A stretch of 64,000 nucleotides of DNA from Natronolimnobius baerhuensis (GTDB lineage: Archaea; Halobacteriota; Halobacteria; Halobacteriales; Natrialbaceae). The notes beneath the pieces were generated by a model. The model worked only from the letters and a program-made list of their open reading frames with translations, made no database searches and was not told the DNA's origin. Positions 1 through 8,479 of the stretch are shown in pieces. Every line of letters starts with the position of its first letter. The stretch's first letter is position 1. The stretch spans positions 1,054,001 through 1,118,000 of the forward strand of contig NZ_MWPH01000001.1 in assembly GCF_002177135.1 (NCBI RefSeq). The letters are read 5' to 3'. The translations under genes and the position numbers were made by a program.

Positions 1-1238
1 CGTACGTTACGCCCGCCTACGACCGCCTCGAGACGCTCCCGTTCTTACTCGACCGGATGAGCCTCATTTACCAGCCCCGGACGACCGAACTCGAGGGGCA
101 GGAACTCGTCGAACGGTCACTCGATGATTTCTATCGCGGGGTCGTGCCACCGACCGACCGCGACCACAATAACGAGGTTCCGAGTCGACGCCAGCCCTCG
201 AGTGACTCGAACGAGCAGTCGTCGAGGACAGGACCCACACGGAACCAGCGGTCACAGACCGAATCAGCCACGCGGGCAAGCGCCGGAGACGTCGCCTCAG
301 TCGAGGTCGTCAAACCAGAACTTCACCACGGCCGCACGCATGGCTGGCTCGCCGATGGCGTCCCCATTGACGTCTTCAAATCCGACCCAGTCGCTTACCG
401 CAATCGACTCGCCGCTCTCGCAGACGACAGCAACTCGAGTGCGCCCATGTCGATCCACGTTGTTCTCAACGACCCCGAAATGGCGGGCGAACACGAAGCC
501 GTCGCCGAGATCTATCGTCGCCGCGCCGAGGATCGCTCAATCGACGTCACAGTCGATGAATCACTCCGCACAGCCGATCTCGCACGCGTCTTTGAACGCA
601 ACCACGATTTCGTCCACTACATCGGCCACTGCGAAACTGACGGCCTGCGCTGTCCCGACGGCAACCTCGCCGTCTCGAGTCTCGAGCGCTGTCGGGCCCA
701 GACGTTCTTTCTCAACGCCTGTGGCTCCTTCTATGAGGGCCAGACGCTCATCGAGAAAGGCAGCGTCGCGGGAGCAGTCACGTTCACAAAAGTCCTCAAC
801 GACCACGCACTCAAAGTCGGCTCGTCGTTCGCCACGTTTCTCGCACACGGCTTTAGCATCGAGCGGGCGATGAGCCTTGCGCGCAGTCGGATTATGATGG
901 GCAAAGACTACGCCGTCGTCGGCGACGGAACTCACTCACTCACTGACGGCGAGCATCAACAACCCACGACCCTTACACTCGAGCCAGTGCCTGACGACGA
1001 CAGCGACACGGCCGTTCCCAACCAGTTTCTCGTAACCTTCGACTGCTACTCGACCCAGACCACCGGCACGTACTACGTGCCCCACACCGATGAAAACGAA
1101 CTCGCAACGCTGTGTGGCAACGAATCCAACTTCCTCCTCGAGCGCGACGAGGTTGCAACGCTGCTCGAGGAGTGTGATGCAGCAGTGATCTACAACGGCG
1201 ATGTGTACTGGTCTCGAGAACTCTCGACGCAGTTTTAG
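1..1238 (+). CDS. CHAT-domain (caspase-like) protein, 5' end outside window
   Basis: The reading frame is open from base 3, so the gene is cut by the left edge; the ATG at 57 is probably internal. The C-terminal half looks like a CHAT domain, the caspase/separase-related cysteine peptidase fold. It has a His-containing strand (HYIGHC, His codons 615-617 and 627-629) and a downstream FLNACGS motif whose Cys codon is 720-722. These match the His-Cys dyad of CHAT proteins. Before it come a Ser/Arg/Gln-rich linker (about 170-300) and a Rossmann-like segment. After it comes a beta-rich tail of about 90 residues. CHAT proteins act as peptidases or regulators in signalling and in some prokaryotic defence systems; the partner or substrate here is unknown because the upstream context is missing. 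Family confident, role inferred. Confidence 0.75.
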   Translation, partial: YVTPAYDRLETLPFLLDRMSLIYQPRTTELEGQELVERSLDDFYRGVVPPTDRDHNNEVPSRRQPSSDSNEQSSRTGPTRNQRSQTESATRASAGDVASVEVVKPELHHGRTHGWLADGVPIDVFKSDPVAYRNRLAALADDSNSSAPMSIHVVLNDPEMAGEHEAVAEIYRRRAEDRSIDVTVDESLRTADLARVFERNHDFVHYIGHCETDGLRCPDGNLAVSSLERCRAQTFFLNACGSFYEGQTLIEKGSVAGAVTFTKVLNDHALKVGSSFATFLAHGFSIERAMSLARSRIMMGKDYAVVGDGTHSLTDGEHQQPTTLTLEPVPDDDSDTAVPNQFLVTFDCYSTQTTGTYYVPHTDENELATLCGNESNFLLERDEVATLLEECDAAVIYNGDVYWSRELSTQF

Positions 1239-1671
1239 ACGCCTGCGTCAGGCTGATTTGGTGCTCTGGGACGGGGAAAGCAGGGCTACGGTCCGCTGTA
1301 CGTACTAATCCGCTTTGTCCGGCAGGCCAACACGCGCTCGAGACGCGTTCGAATCGCTGTGACGTGGTAGGCAATCGACCGACCGGACTGTCGACGCTGT
1401 GTGTGGCTCCCAGCCATATGTGCTATTGTGAACCACGGGTCACATAATAGTTCCTATCGTTCCAGTCGGGCAACGAATTTTTGTGTTCTGCGTGTGAAAC
1501 GGTGACAGAGCGCTTACTTCACAGTCTTCAAATATTAATTAGACAACAACACTGTCATCTGGTAGAGAGATTAGGATCAAAAATTACCAATTCATCCGTG
1601 AGACGAGAACTTATGGCGTGCAACTGGCCGCCAAAATTAAGTAGCTGGTGTTCGTTTACTTCTGTATAGCA
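1239..1671. other. Intergenic region upstream of tbsP
   Basis: There is no convincing gene. The right half (1480-1671) is distinctly AT-rich for this genome and carries the likely tbsP promoter; an A/T-rich TATA-like stretch lies at 1632-1640, about 35 nt before the ATG. A 62-codon open frame at 1481-1669 has no haloarchaeal amino-acid bias and is not called. Confidence 0.6.
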
Positions 1672-2490
1672 ATGACTTCGAATTTACTCAACCATCAGAT
1701 TGATGATATCCTTGGGTCCGTCCTCGAGGACACAACCGGAGACGTGTACATGGTCAACCCGTCCTGGGACGCCATCGAGGAGTTCATTAGCGTCGCAAGC
1801 GACCTCGAGGGCGAACTGCCAACAGTCCACATGCTCGCCGACGAGCGAACGCTCAAAGAGGTCATGGACGACTTCATCGTCGCCTCGAACGCGGCCGACC
1901 TGATCAGCGAGGATGCCCTCGCACTGCGAACGCTCGCAGAGGCCCCAGAGAATTCGCTGCTCATCACCGAGGACGAGGTTATCGCCATCGTCCACGCCGG
2001 TGACCGCGTCGGCGGCCTCGTCACCGACGACGAGAGCTTCGTCGAGGACACCTACGACACCTACGCCGACCGCTGGGCAGACGCCAGCGACTACAACCTC
2101 CGAACGCCACCGATCACGGCCGTTCGCGAAACGCTCTCCGAGGAGATCAGCCCTGACGCCGAAGACGACTTCAGCTCCATCCTGAGCTCGCTCGAGACCG
2201 CACGCGGTGACGGCGACGGCCTCGACGAGGTCACTATCTCGCTGCTCGTCGCAGCCAAGAACGACGCCCTGCTGTACGACATCAGCAAGTGGGGCGAGGA
2301 CGTCGGCATCGCCTCCAAGGCAACGTTCAGCCGAACGAAGACCAAACTCGAGGACATGGGCCTGATCGACACCGAAAAGGTCCCAATCGACGTCGGTCGT
2401 CCGCGCCTGCGCCTGAAAATCGGCGACGAGCGCCTGCAAGAAGCCGACAACGGCCAGCTCGCGACAGTCGCACAGTCCATCCTGAACTAG
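1672..2490 (+). CDS. tbsP: Transcriptional regulator TbsP (DUF5821 family)
   Basis: The 272-residue acidic protein matches the haloarchaeal TbsP family by its N-terminal sequence (MTSNLLNHQIDDIL) and overall plan. An alpha/beta N-terminal domain (about 1-180) may sense a ligand. A C-terminal winged helix (about 195-270) contains KWGEDVGIASKATFSR and ends in a GRPRLRLKI wing. TbsP is known in Haloferax volcanii to act with TrmB on sugar-metabolism genes such as the GAPDH gene gapII. The ATG at 1672 was chosen over an upstream in-frame GTG at 1648 because family members begin at this Met and the intervening sequence belongs to the AT-rich promoter. The gene is monocistronic; three hairpins follow it. 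Confidence 0.88.
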   Translation: MTSNLLNHQIDDILGSVLEDTTGDVYMVNPSWDAIEEFISVASDLEGELPTVHMLADERTLKEVMDDFIVASNAADLISEDALALRTLAEAPENSLLITEDEVIAIVHAGDRVGGLVTDDESFVEDTYDTYADRWADASDYNLRTPPITAVRETLSEEISPDAEDDFSSILSSLETARGDGDGLDEVTISLLVAAKNDALLYDISKWGEDVGIASKATFSRTKTKLEDMGLIDTEKVPIDVGRPRLRLKIGDERLQEADNGQLATVAQSILN

Positions 2491-2513
2491 AACCGAACTT
2501 TTGCGCTGTCGTT

Positions 2514-2601
2514 CGAAAGAGCGCTCGCGCTCTTTCGTACCTCGCGAGATCTTCGATCTCGCTCAGAGTCGTCGGCCCGCGAGCAGACAAGCTGCTCGCG
2601 G
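2514..2601. repeat. Three consecutive perfect hairpins after tbsP
   Basis: Three inverted repeats follow one another: 2514-2523 with 2528-2537 (10 bp arms, 4-nt loop), 2544-2550 with 2556-2562 (7 bp arms, CTTCG loop), and 2577-2586 with 2592-2601 (10 bp arms, 5-nt loop). They lie 24 nt after the tbsP stop and before rnp3. They could be a transcription terminator or processing site, a protein-binding array, or remnants of dispersed repeats. No protein is encoded here. Confidence 0.7.
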
Positions 2602-2753
2602 TGGATTACGAGTGACAGCCTGCCCTCCCCCGAGTCACGCGACTCTCGCTGTCGCTCGAGGCGCGCTCCCGGCCGTATACATCTGCCCTCGAACAGCGTT
2701 CGGTACCATCGCATGGCGCAAACCCCAAGTCGCCACCGTGAGAGAACTCGAGT

Positions 2754-3458
2754 ATGTACGAGGCCGTCCGCGCGTATCCAGATGGTGAGAGTACGGTCGC
2801 CAGAGTCGCAGCGACGGCTGCCGACTACGGCCTCGAGGGTGTCATCGTTCGCAATCGATCCGGCGCTCGAGCAGAGTACGACGCCGAGGCGATTCGCGAC
2901 GAGTACGGCGTGGACGTAGTCTCGGGAGTCGAGATTCACGCCGCAGATCCAGAGCAGGCAAGCGGTGCGGTCGGGAACCACCGAACCGACGACACCATCG
3001 TTGCGGTTGCCGGCGGCTCTCCGGAACTCAATCGCTTTGCTGTCGAAAACGAGAAAGTCGACGTGCTCGCCCAGCCGTTCGCCGGCGACGGCGACGTCAA
3101 TCACGTCATCGTCAAAGCGGCCCTCGAGAACGGCGTTCGCCTCGAGTTTGATCTCTCGCCCGTCCTCCGGACCCACGGCGGGCGGCGCGTGCGAGCGCTC
3201 CAATCGCTGCGAAAGCTCCGCGAAATCGTCGCCCACTACGACGCGCCCTACGTGGTCAGCGCGCGGCCGGGTTCACACCTCGAGATGCGCGCGCCGCGGG
3301 AACTGCAGGCGCTGGGCGAGGAAATCGGCTTTGCGAGTGAGTTCGTTGAGGACGGACTCGCTGAGTGGGAACAACTCGCCGAGCGCAACCGGCACGTCCA
3401 GTCCGAGTCGTTCATTGAGCCAGGGGTCGAACGAGGAGGATATGAAGAAGAGTCTTGA
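2754..3458 (+). CDS. rnp3: Ribonuclease P protein component 3 (Rpp30-like)
   Basis: The 234-residue protein is the archaeal homologue of eukaryotic Rpp30. It adopts a TIM-barrel-like fold and works with Pop5 (Rnp2) and the RNase P RNA to remove 5' leaders from pre-tRNAs. Recognisable parts are the N-terminal MYEAVRAYPDG strand, the central VDVLAQPF strand, and NGVRLEFDLSPVL followed by an Arg-rich helix (GGRRVRALQSLRKLR). The last codons overlap the downstream methyltransferase by 17 nt, so the two are translationally linked. It heads a conserved archaeal block of rnp3, methyltransferase, rnp2, psmA and SBDS. Confidence 0.93.
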   Translation: MYEAVRAYPDGESTVARVAATAADYGLEGVIVRNRSGARAEYDAEAIRDEYGVDVVSGVEIHAADPEQASGAVGNHRTDDTIVAVAGGSPELNRFAVENEKVDVLAQPFAGDGDVNHVIVKAALENGVRLEFDLSPVLRTHGGRRVRALQSLRKLREIVAHYDAPYVVSARPGSHLEMRAPRELQALGEEIGFASEFVEDGLAEWEQLAERNRHVQSESFIEPGVERGGYEEES

Positions 3459-4089
3459 GGACCACGCCGCGCGCTTTGACGAAAAAGCGAGCGAGTACGA
3501 CGAGTCGAAGTCCGACGAGTATCGTGCCTGTGCGAATCTCGTGATCGAACACGCCGCGCCCGACTCGAGCGATATCGTGCTCGATCTCGGAACCGGTACC
3601 GGTGCCATCGCGCTTGCACTCGCACCGGACGCAGAGCGGGTCGTCGGTCGCGACATCAGTGAGGGGATGATGGACGAAGCCGAACAGAAGGCCACAGCCG
3701 AGGGACTCGAGAACCTCGAGTTCGACTACGGTACGTTCCGCGAACCCGAGTACAACGGCGAGGTGGACGTCGTCACCTCGAACTTCGCGATGCATCACCT
3801 CTCGGACGCAGAAAAACGCGAGGCAATCGACGTCATCGCCGGCCTCGAGCCACAGAAATTCGTTCTCGGCGATGTGATGTTCTTCGGCGAACCGGACCCT
3901 GACGCAGCGTTTTACTCGCCCGAGGTCGACGATCCGGCAACGGTCGGTGACCTCGCGGACGCCTTCACGGATGCTGGCTTCTCGCTGACGGCGGTCGAAC
4001 GCGTCCACGACCAGGTCGGCGTCCTCGTCGCTGAACGGACGCCAGCGCCGTCAGCCGACGCCGAGACGGGTCTGGCAACGGACGAGTGA
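3442..4089 (+). CDS. Class I SAM-dependent methyltransferase
   Basis: The 215-residue protein has a Rossmann methyltransferase fold: motif I VLDLGTGTGAIAL (about residues 36-48), the acidic strand end GRDIS, and motif IV-like VVTSNFAMHHL. The ATG at 3442 is preceded by GAGGAGGA, an unusually clear Shine-Dalgarno site for this genome, and overlaps the end of rnp3 by 17 nt; the upstream extension of the frame would run through rnp3 and is rejected. Its position between the two RNase P protein genes suggests an RNA or translation-related substrate, but the substrate cannot be read from the sequence. Confidence 0.85.
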   Translation: MKKSLEDHAARFDEKASEYDESKSDEYRACANLVIEHAAPDSSDIVLDLGTGTGAIALALAPDAERVVGRDISEGMMDEAEQKATAEGLENLEFDYGTFREPEYNGEVDVVTSNFAMHHLSDAEKREAIDVIAGLEPQKFVLGDVMFFGEPDPDAAFYSPEVDDPATVGDLADAFTDAGFSLTAVERVHDQVGVLVAERTPAPSADAETGLATDE

Positions 4090-4099
4090 GGACTCACTG

Positions 4100-4591
4100 A
4101 TGAAACACCTCCCGAAACACCTCCGACCCCGCTGGCGGTATCTTGCCGTTGCCCTCGAGTCCTGGCCAGATGCCTCGATCAGTCGCCGAACGTTCCAGCG
4201 AGAAGTGTGGTATGCGGGCCAGAACCTCCTTGGCGATCCGGGCAGTGCCGACGCGCTCTTACAGGTTGTCGAGTTCGAATTCACGGACGGCGTCGGTGAA
4301 GCCATCGTCAAAGTCAGACACGGCGAGACGGACTCTGCTCGAGCGGCACTCGCCTGTATCGGCGAGATTGACGGTGTACCCGTCGGCCTTCGGGTATGCG
4401 GTATCAGTGGCACGATACGTGCCGCTGAAGAAAAGTATTTAGGACGCCGCCGGCAACTTTCTGGACAGAGAAACGTCGTGTTCGGGAACGAGGAGCGAGT
4501 CGCTGCTGTGCGAGAAGATCTCGCAGACGTGCGACTCGATGAGGCGTTCACGGGTGCGACAGACCTCGATTACGATTCAAATTTAGCGTGA
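4100..4591 (+). CDS. rnp2: Ribonuclease P protein component 2 (Pop5-like)
   Basis: The 163-residue protein starts with MKHLPKHLRPRWRYLAVALE, the signature opening of archaeal Rnp2. The body contains the RRM-like fold with KVRHGETDSARAAL and GLRVCGISGTIRAAEEKYL. Rnp2 pairs with Rnp3 as the catalytic-enhancing heterotetramer of RNase P. The gene begins 10 nt after the methyltransferase stop and ends 4 nt before psmA, consistent with one transcript. Confidence 0.93.
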   Translation: MKHLPKHLRPRWRYLAVALESWPDASISRRTFQREVWYAGQNLLGDPGSADALLQVVEFEFTDGVGEAIVKVRHGETDSARAALACIGEIDGVPVGLRVCGISGTIRAAEEKYLGRRRQLSGQRNVVFGNEERVAAVREDLADVRLDEAFTGATDLDYDSNLA

Positions 4592-4595
4592 CACT

Positions 4596-5366
4596 ATGCA
4601 GGGACAACAACAACAGCAGGCATACGACCGCGGCATCACGATCTTCTCACCGGATGGTCGACTCTACCAGGTCGAGTACGCCCGTGAGGCGGTCAAGCGA
4701 GGAACAGCCAGCATCGGTGTGCGAACCCAAGACGGCGTCGTTCTCGCCGTCGACAAACGGGTCCCATCGCCGCTGCTCGAGGACTCGAGCGTCGAGAAGA
4801 TTCACCGAGCAGACAACCACATCGGCATCGCAAGCGCCGGCCACGTGGCCGACGCGCGCCAGCTGATCGACTTTGCACGCCGACAAACGCAGGTCAACCA
4901 GCTGCGCTACGGCGAGCCAATCGGCGTCGAGACACTCACAAAGGAAGTCACCGACCACATCCAGCAGTACACGCAGGTCGGCGGCGCACGACCATTCGGC
5001 GTCGCGCTGATCGTCGGCGGCATCGACAACGGCGAACCGCGCCTGTTCGAGACTGACCCATCGGGGACGCCCTACGAGTGGAAGGCACTGGCTGTCGGTG
5101 CCGACCGTGGCGATCTGCAAGAGTACCTCGAGGAGAACTACGACAACGAGGCAGACCTAGACGGCGGCATCGCCCTCGCACTCGACGCACTCGCGTCGGT
5201 CAACGACGGCTCTTTGCTCCCAAATGAGGTTGGCCTCGCGACGATTGACGTCGAAACCGAGCAGTTCGAGCAGTTCGACTACGAGACAATCGAGACCCAC
5301 CTCGACGAGAACGACCTCCTCGGCAGCGAAGACGAGGAGGAAGACGAAGACGAAGACGACGAGTAA
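4596..5366 (+). CDS. psmA: 20S proteasome alpha subunit
   Basis: The 256-residue protein has the alpha-ring gate sequence YDRGITIFSPDGRLYQ near the N-terminus, then REAVKRGTASIGVRT, the standard alpha subunit signature. Alpha subunits form the outer heptameric rings of the 20S core and control entry of substrates pushed by PAN/Cdc48 ATPases. The N-terminus is Gln-rich, and the C-terminus ends in a dense Asp/Glu tail, both common in haloarchaeal alpha subunits. It sits 4 nt behind rnp2 and ahead of SBDS; the partner psmB is at 35616-36347 on the other strand. Confidence 0.96.
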   Translation: MQGQQQQQAYDRGITIFSPDGRLYQVEYAREAVKRGTASIGVRTQDGVVLAVDKRVPSPLLEDSSVEKIHRADNHIGIASAGHVADARQLIDFARRQTQVNQLRYGEPIGVETLTKEVTDHIQQYTQVGGARPFGVALIVGGIDNGEPRLFETDPSGTPYEWKALAVGADRGDLQEYLEENYDNEADLDGGIALALDALASVNDGSLLPNEVGLATIDVETEQFEQFDYETIETHLDENDLLGSEDEEEDEDEDDE

Positions 5367-5543
5367 CGCTCCGTAATCGAGACCCGAACGCGAACAGGTT
5401 GCCGCGCTGTGGCGCGGTTGAAGAGTCGGGACGGGTCACCCCTATTCGAATACGGCCGTCCCCGACTGCGGTTCGATTCTTCACCCCTCCACCTCGCGAC
5501 CAGCAGGAAAAGGTCTTTTACCCGGCCGAAGGTACTCATCAGT

Positions 5544-6269
5544 ATGATATCACTCGACGAGGCAGTGACGGCGCGACTCGAGTCACATGGCGCGCGCTTT
5601 GAGGTGCTTGTCGACCCGGATGCAGCACTGACGATCAAACGCGACGAGTTCGACGGTGATCTCGAGGAAGTCATCGCCGCTGAAGACGTCTTCGAGGATG
5701 CCTCGCGCGGTGACCGACCGGCCGAAAGCGACCTCGAGAAGGTCTTTGACACGACGGAGCCACTCGAGATTATCCCGGAAGTGATCAAAGAGGGCGAGAT
5801 TCAGATCACGGCCGAGCAACGCCGTGAGATGCAAGAGCAAAAGCGCAAGCAGTTGATCAACACCATCACACGTAATGCGGTCAACCCGCAGATGGACAAC
5901 GCGCCCCACCCGCCAGAGCGTATCGAGAACGCCCTCGAGGAGGCGGGCTTTACCGTCGATCCGATGGAGACGGTCGAATCGCAGGTCGACGATGCACTCG
6001 ATGAGTTGCGGCCGATTATTCCGATCCGCTTCGAGGAAGTGACGATTGCCGTCCAGATTCCGGCAGAGTACGCCGGCAGCGCACAGGCACAGGTTCGCCA
6101 GTTCGGCGACTTAGAGCGCGAGGAGTGGCAACCTGACGGTTCGTGGGTTGGCGCGATCACGTTCCCTGCAGGGATGCAAAACGAGTTCTACGACGTGGTC
6201 AACGAACACTCGAGTGGGAACGCAGAAACGGAGATCATCAAGGACAAAGACGATCTGAAGACCCGGTAA
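5544..6269 (+). CDS. Ribosome assembly factor SBDS
   Basis: The 241-residue protein has the three-part SBDS plan: an N-terminal FYSH domain ([23 protein letters not shown], about 1-95), a central helical domain ([42 protein letters not shown]), and a C-terminal ferredoxin-like domain ([19 protein letters not shown]). SBDS works with EF-2-like GTPases to release aIF6 from the large ribosomal subunit. The ATG at 5544 fits the family start; the frame is open upstream but that part lacks similarity. A TATA-like CTTTTA at 5514-5519 suggests its own leaderless promoter besides read-through from psmA. Confidence 0.94.
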   Translation: MISLDEAVTARLESHGARFEVLVDPDAALTIKRDEFDGDLEEVIAAEDVFEDASRGDRPAESDLEKVFDTTEPLEIIPEVIKEGEIQITAEQRREMQEQKRKQLINTITRNAVNPQMDNAPHPPERIENALEEAGFTVDPMETVESQVDDALDELRPIIPIRFEEVTIAVQIPAEYAGSAQAQVRQFGDLEREEWQPDGSWVGAITFPAGMQNEFYDVVNEHSSGNAETEIIKDKDDLKTR

Positions 6270-6317
6270 CTGCGGACGCGATTCAGCTTAGCAGTCCGGC
6301 ATGGCCTGAGTCGACTC

Positions 6318-6638
6318 TCAGCCTCGATGATAGCCGACCAGAAAACCACTGACGAAGCCAAGTCCCACTGGAATCGTCGACAGAATCGACTCGAGCCAGT
6401 GGACGTTGGCCTCGGCACTCGCGACCTGTTCTTGCGAGCCGATCAGTCCCGCCGTGAGCCGTTCGTAGTCGATGATGAGGATTTCCTGTGACTCGAGGTA
6501 GCGCACGACCATCAACTGCACGCCGATAATGACTGCGAGAAGCTTTGCAACTCGTTTCGTCCCGAACCCGACGAGCGCACCGAGGATCGCACCGCCAAGG
6601 AACTCGAGAGTGAGCGTTGTCGGATCGACGTCGATCAT
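6318..6638 (-). CDS. FUN14 family membrane protein
   Basis: The 106-residue protein begins MIDVDPTTLTLEFLGGAILG and matches small archaeal FUN14-domain proteins. It has three hydrophobic segments: a glycine-rich first helix (FLGGAILGALVGFGTK, about 11-27), LLAVIIGVQLMVVRYL (about 33-48), and a C-terminal IPVGLGFVSGFLVGY (about 87-101). Between them lies an amphipathic stretch with DYERL. FUN14 homologues act in mitochondria in eukaryotes; the archaeal role is unknown. It is convergent with SBDS, 48 nt apart. Confidence 0.8.
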   Translation of the reverse strand: MIDVDPTTLTLEFLGGAILGALVGFGTKRVAKLLAVIIGVQLMVVRYLESQEILIIDYERLTAGLIGSQEQVASAEANVHWLESILSTIPVGLGFVSGFLVGYHRG

Positions 6639-7099
6639 CACGTTGGCTATTCGAGTCGGTCCCAATGACTGTTGTGATTAGCTGACTAGCCAGTAACTCG
6701 AGTGGATCGGCTGACACCGAGCGGACACCGGCGACAATCGACAATCGCCGGACGGCAGCGAGCACGGGATTCAAGAGCATTGGCCGCGTACGAGTATGCA
6801 TGACGCTGTCAATCAGTCTGCTAACTGAGGTGAACTGCCGGCATCGTTAGCGTGTCAGGGCATACGTTGTCGTGTCAACACCCATGCCAGCAGCCGTTGC
6901 GTTCGACGCCAGCCCCAGCGCAAGCAGTGCTTCGAGCGCGAGGGGGTTGCTCGAGACACAGTGCTCTCGAATCGGTGGTCGACTCGAGCGGAACGACTCG
7001 ATTTCGGCGGCGACGCAACGATAGCGCGACCAAGCGCACGAGGACAGCGACCTGCGGACACGACACAAGCCAGCACCTGCACATCACGAGGACCTTCGC
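6639..7099. other. Intergenic region before hflX
   Basis: No gene is convincing. A 7-bp inverted repeat (CCGGCGA/TCGCCGG with a 10-nt spacer, about 6728-6751) is present. A 73-codon minus-strand frame (6847-7068) has an unusual Arg/Ser/Cys content and no recognisable family. The region should contain the promoters of the FUN14 gene (leftward) and hflX (rightward). Confidence 0.5.
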
Positions 7100-8401
7100 A
7101 TGAACGCGATCATCGCAAAACGCGTCGACTCCGGAACGCCAGATACAACCGAAATCCGTGATCTTGCCGAAGCGGCCGGCTATACCGTCGTCGGTGAGGT
7201 CACGCAGTCCAGACGGGCCGATTCGGCCCTGCAACTTGGAGAGGGAAAAGCCGAGGAACTCGCCGAACGCGCCGTCGAAACCGACGCGACGACCGTCATC
7301 TTCGACAATCGACTCGGGCCATACCAGACATACAACCTCGGCCAACTGCTCCCCGACGGCGTCGAGGTCATCGACCGCTTCACCCTCATTCTCGAGATTT
7401 TCGGCCAGCGCGCACAGACGCGTAAAGCCCAGTTGCAGGTCGAACTCGCCGAACTCCGGTATGAACTTCCGCGCGCGGAGGCCAAAACGAGCCTCGCAAA
7501 ACGCGACGAACACCCCGGCTTCATGGGCCTCGGTGAGTACGATGAGAGTCGCGAGCGGGACATCAAAGACCAGATCAGTCGCATCAACGACGAACTCGAG
7601 CGCATCGAGCAGACGGAGGAACACCGTCGCGAGCGCAGACGCGATTCGGGCTTCGATCTGGTTGCACTCGCTGGCTACACGAACGCCGGCAAGTCGACGC
7701 TGTTGCGCCAACTCGCGGACGATCTTTCGGTCGACGAAAACGAGGATCTCCACCGGGATCTCGATCCGACGGCTGAGTCACAGGACAAACTGTTCACGAC
7801 GCTTGGGACGACGACTCGCCGCGCGGACATCGACCCGCGGGACGTCCTGGTGACTGACACCGTTGGGTTCGTCAGCGACCTGCCCCACTGGCTCGTCGAG
7901 TCGTTCAAGTCGACGCTCGATTCGGTCTACCGGGCGGATCTCGTCTTGCTCGTCGTCGACGTCAGCGAGCCAGTTGACGAGATTCACGAAAAACTCGTCA
8001 CCTGCCACGACACCCTCTACGAGCGCAACGAAGCGCCCATCGTGACGGTGTTGAACAAGATCGATCAGGTCAGCGACGACGACCTCGCCGAAAAGAAGAC
8101 CGCACTCTCCTCGCTCGCGCCAACCCCGGTCACCGTCAGCGCCAAGACCGGCACGAACGTTGAGGAACTCCTCGAGCGAGTCGACCGAGAACTCCCAGAC
8201 TGGGAGGAAGAACGGCTCATGCTGCCGATGACCGACGAGACGATGAGTGTCGTGTCGTGGATTCACGACAACGCACATGTCGACGACGTCACCTACGGCG
8301 ACGAGGACGTGCTCGTCTCGTTCGAAGCCAGACCCGCAGTCATTTCACAAGCACGCTCGCGCGCAAGCGAGTTGCAGGCTGCGTCGGCCGAATCGGCCTG
8401 A
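7100..8401 (+). CDS. hflX: GTPase HflX
   Basis: The 433-residue protein has the full HflX plan. An N-terminal domain with the glycine-rich GEGKAEEL and TTVIFDNRLGPYQTYNL motifs is followed by IDRFTLILEIFGQRAQTRKAQLQVELA. A coiled coil (about 145-180) precedes the GTPase domain with G1 GYTNAGKST, G3 DTVGF, G4 NKID and SAKTG. Between G1 and G3 it has the TTLGTTTRRADI switch segment. HflX binds the large ribosomal subunit and in bacteria rescues or splits stalled ribosomes. The ATG at 7100 gives the family N-terminus MNAIIAKR. Single gene, no operon partner. Confidence 0.95.
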   Translation: MNAIIAKRVDSGTPDTTEIRDLAEAAGYTVVGEVTQSRRADSALQLGEGKAEELAERAVETDATTVIFDNRLGPYQTYNLGQLLPDGVEVIDRFTLILEIFGQRAQTRKAQLQVELAELRYELPRAEAKTSLAKRDEHPGFMGLGEYDESRERDIKDQISRINDELERIEQTEEHRRERRRDSGFDLVALAGYTNAGKSTLLRQLADDLSVDENEDLHRDLDPTAESQDKLFTTLGTTTRRADIDPRDVLVTDTVGFVSDLPHWLVESFKSTLDSVYRADLVLLVVDVSEPVDEIHEKLVTCHDTLYERNEAPIVTVLNKIDQVSDDDLAEKKTALSSLAPTPVTVSAKTGTNVEELLERVDRELPDWEEERLMLPMTDETMSVVSWIHDNAHVDDVTYGDEDVLVSFEARPAVISQARSRASELQAASAESA

Positions 8402-8447
8402 GGGCGTGTTTTTGTCGCCTGTCTGTTCATGCGTGCCAGATCCCAAC

Positions 8448-8477
8448 CATATAAAGCACAGACCTGTGTGTAGGAGG
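8448..8477 (+). promoter_or_regulatory. TATA box and Shine-Dalgarno of the thiolase operon
   Basis: ATATAAAG at 8449-8456 lies about 25-30 nt before the ATG at 8480. AGGAGGG at 8472-8478 is placed correctly for ribosome binding. Confidence 0.6.
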
Positions 8478-8479
8478 GT

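Noticed and set aside
1481-1669. 62-codon frame before tbsP
   Set aside because: AT-rich, not acidic, no similarity; the region is the tbsP promoter.
6847-7068. 73-codon minus-strand frame before hflX
   Set aside because: Composition unlike haloarchaeal proteins except for a short C-terminal stretch; no start signal.
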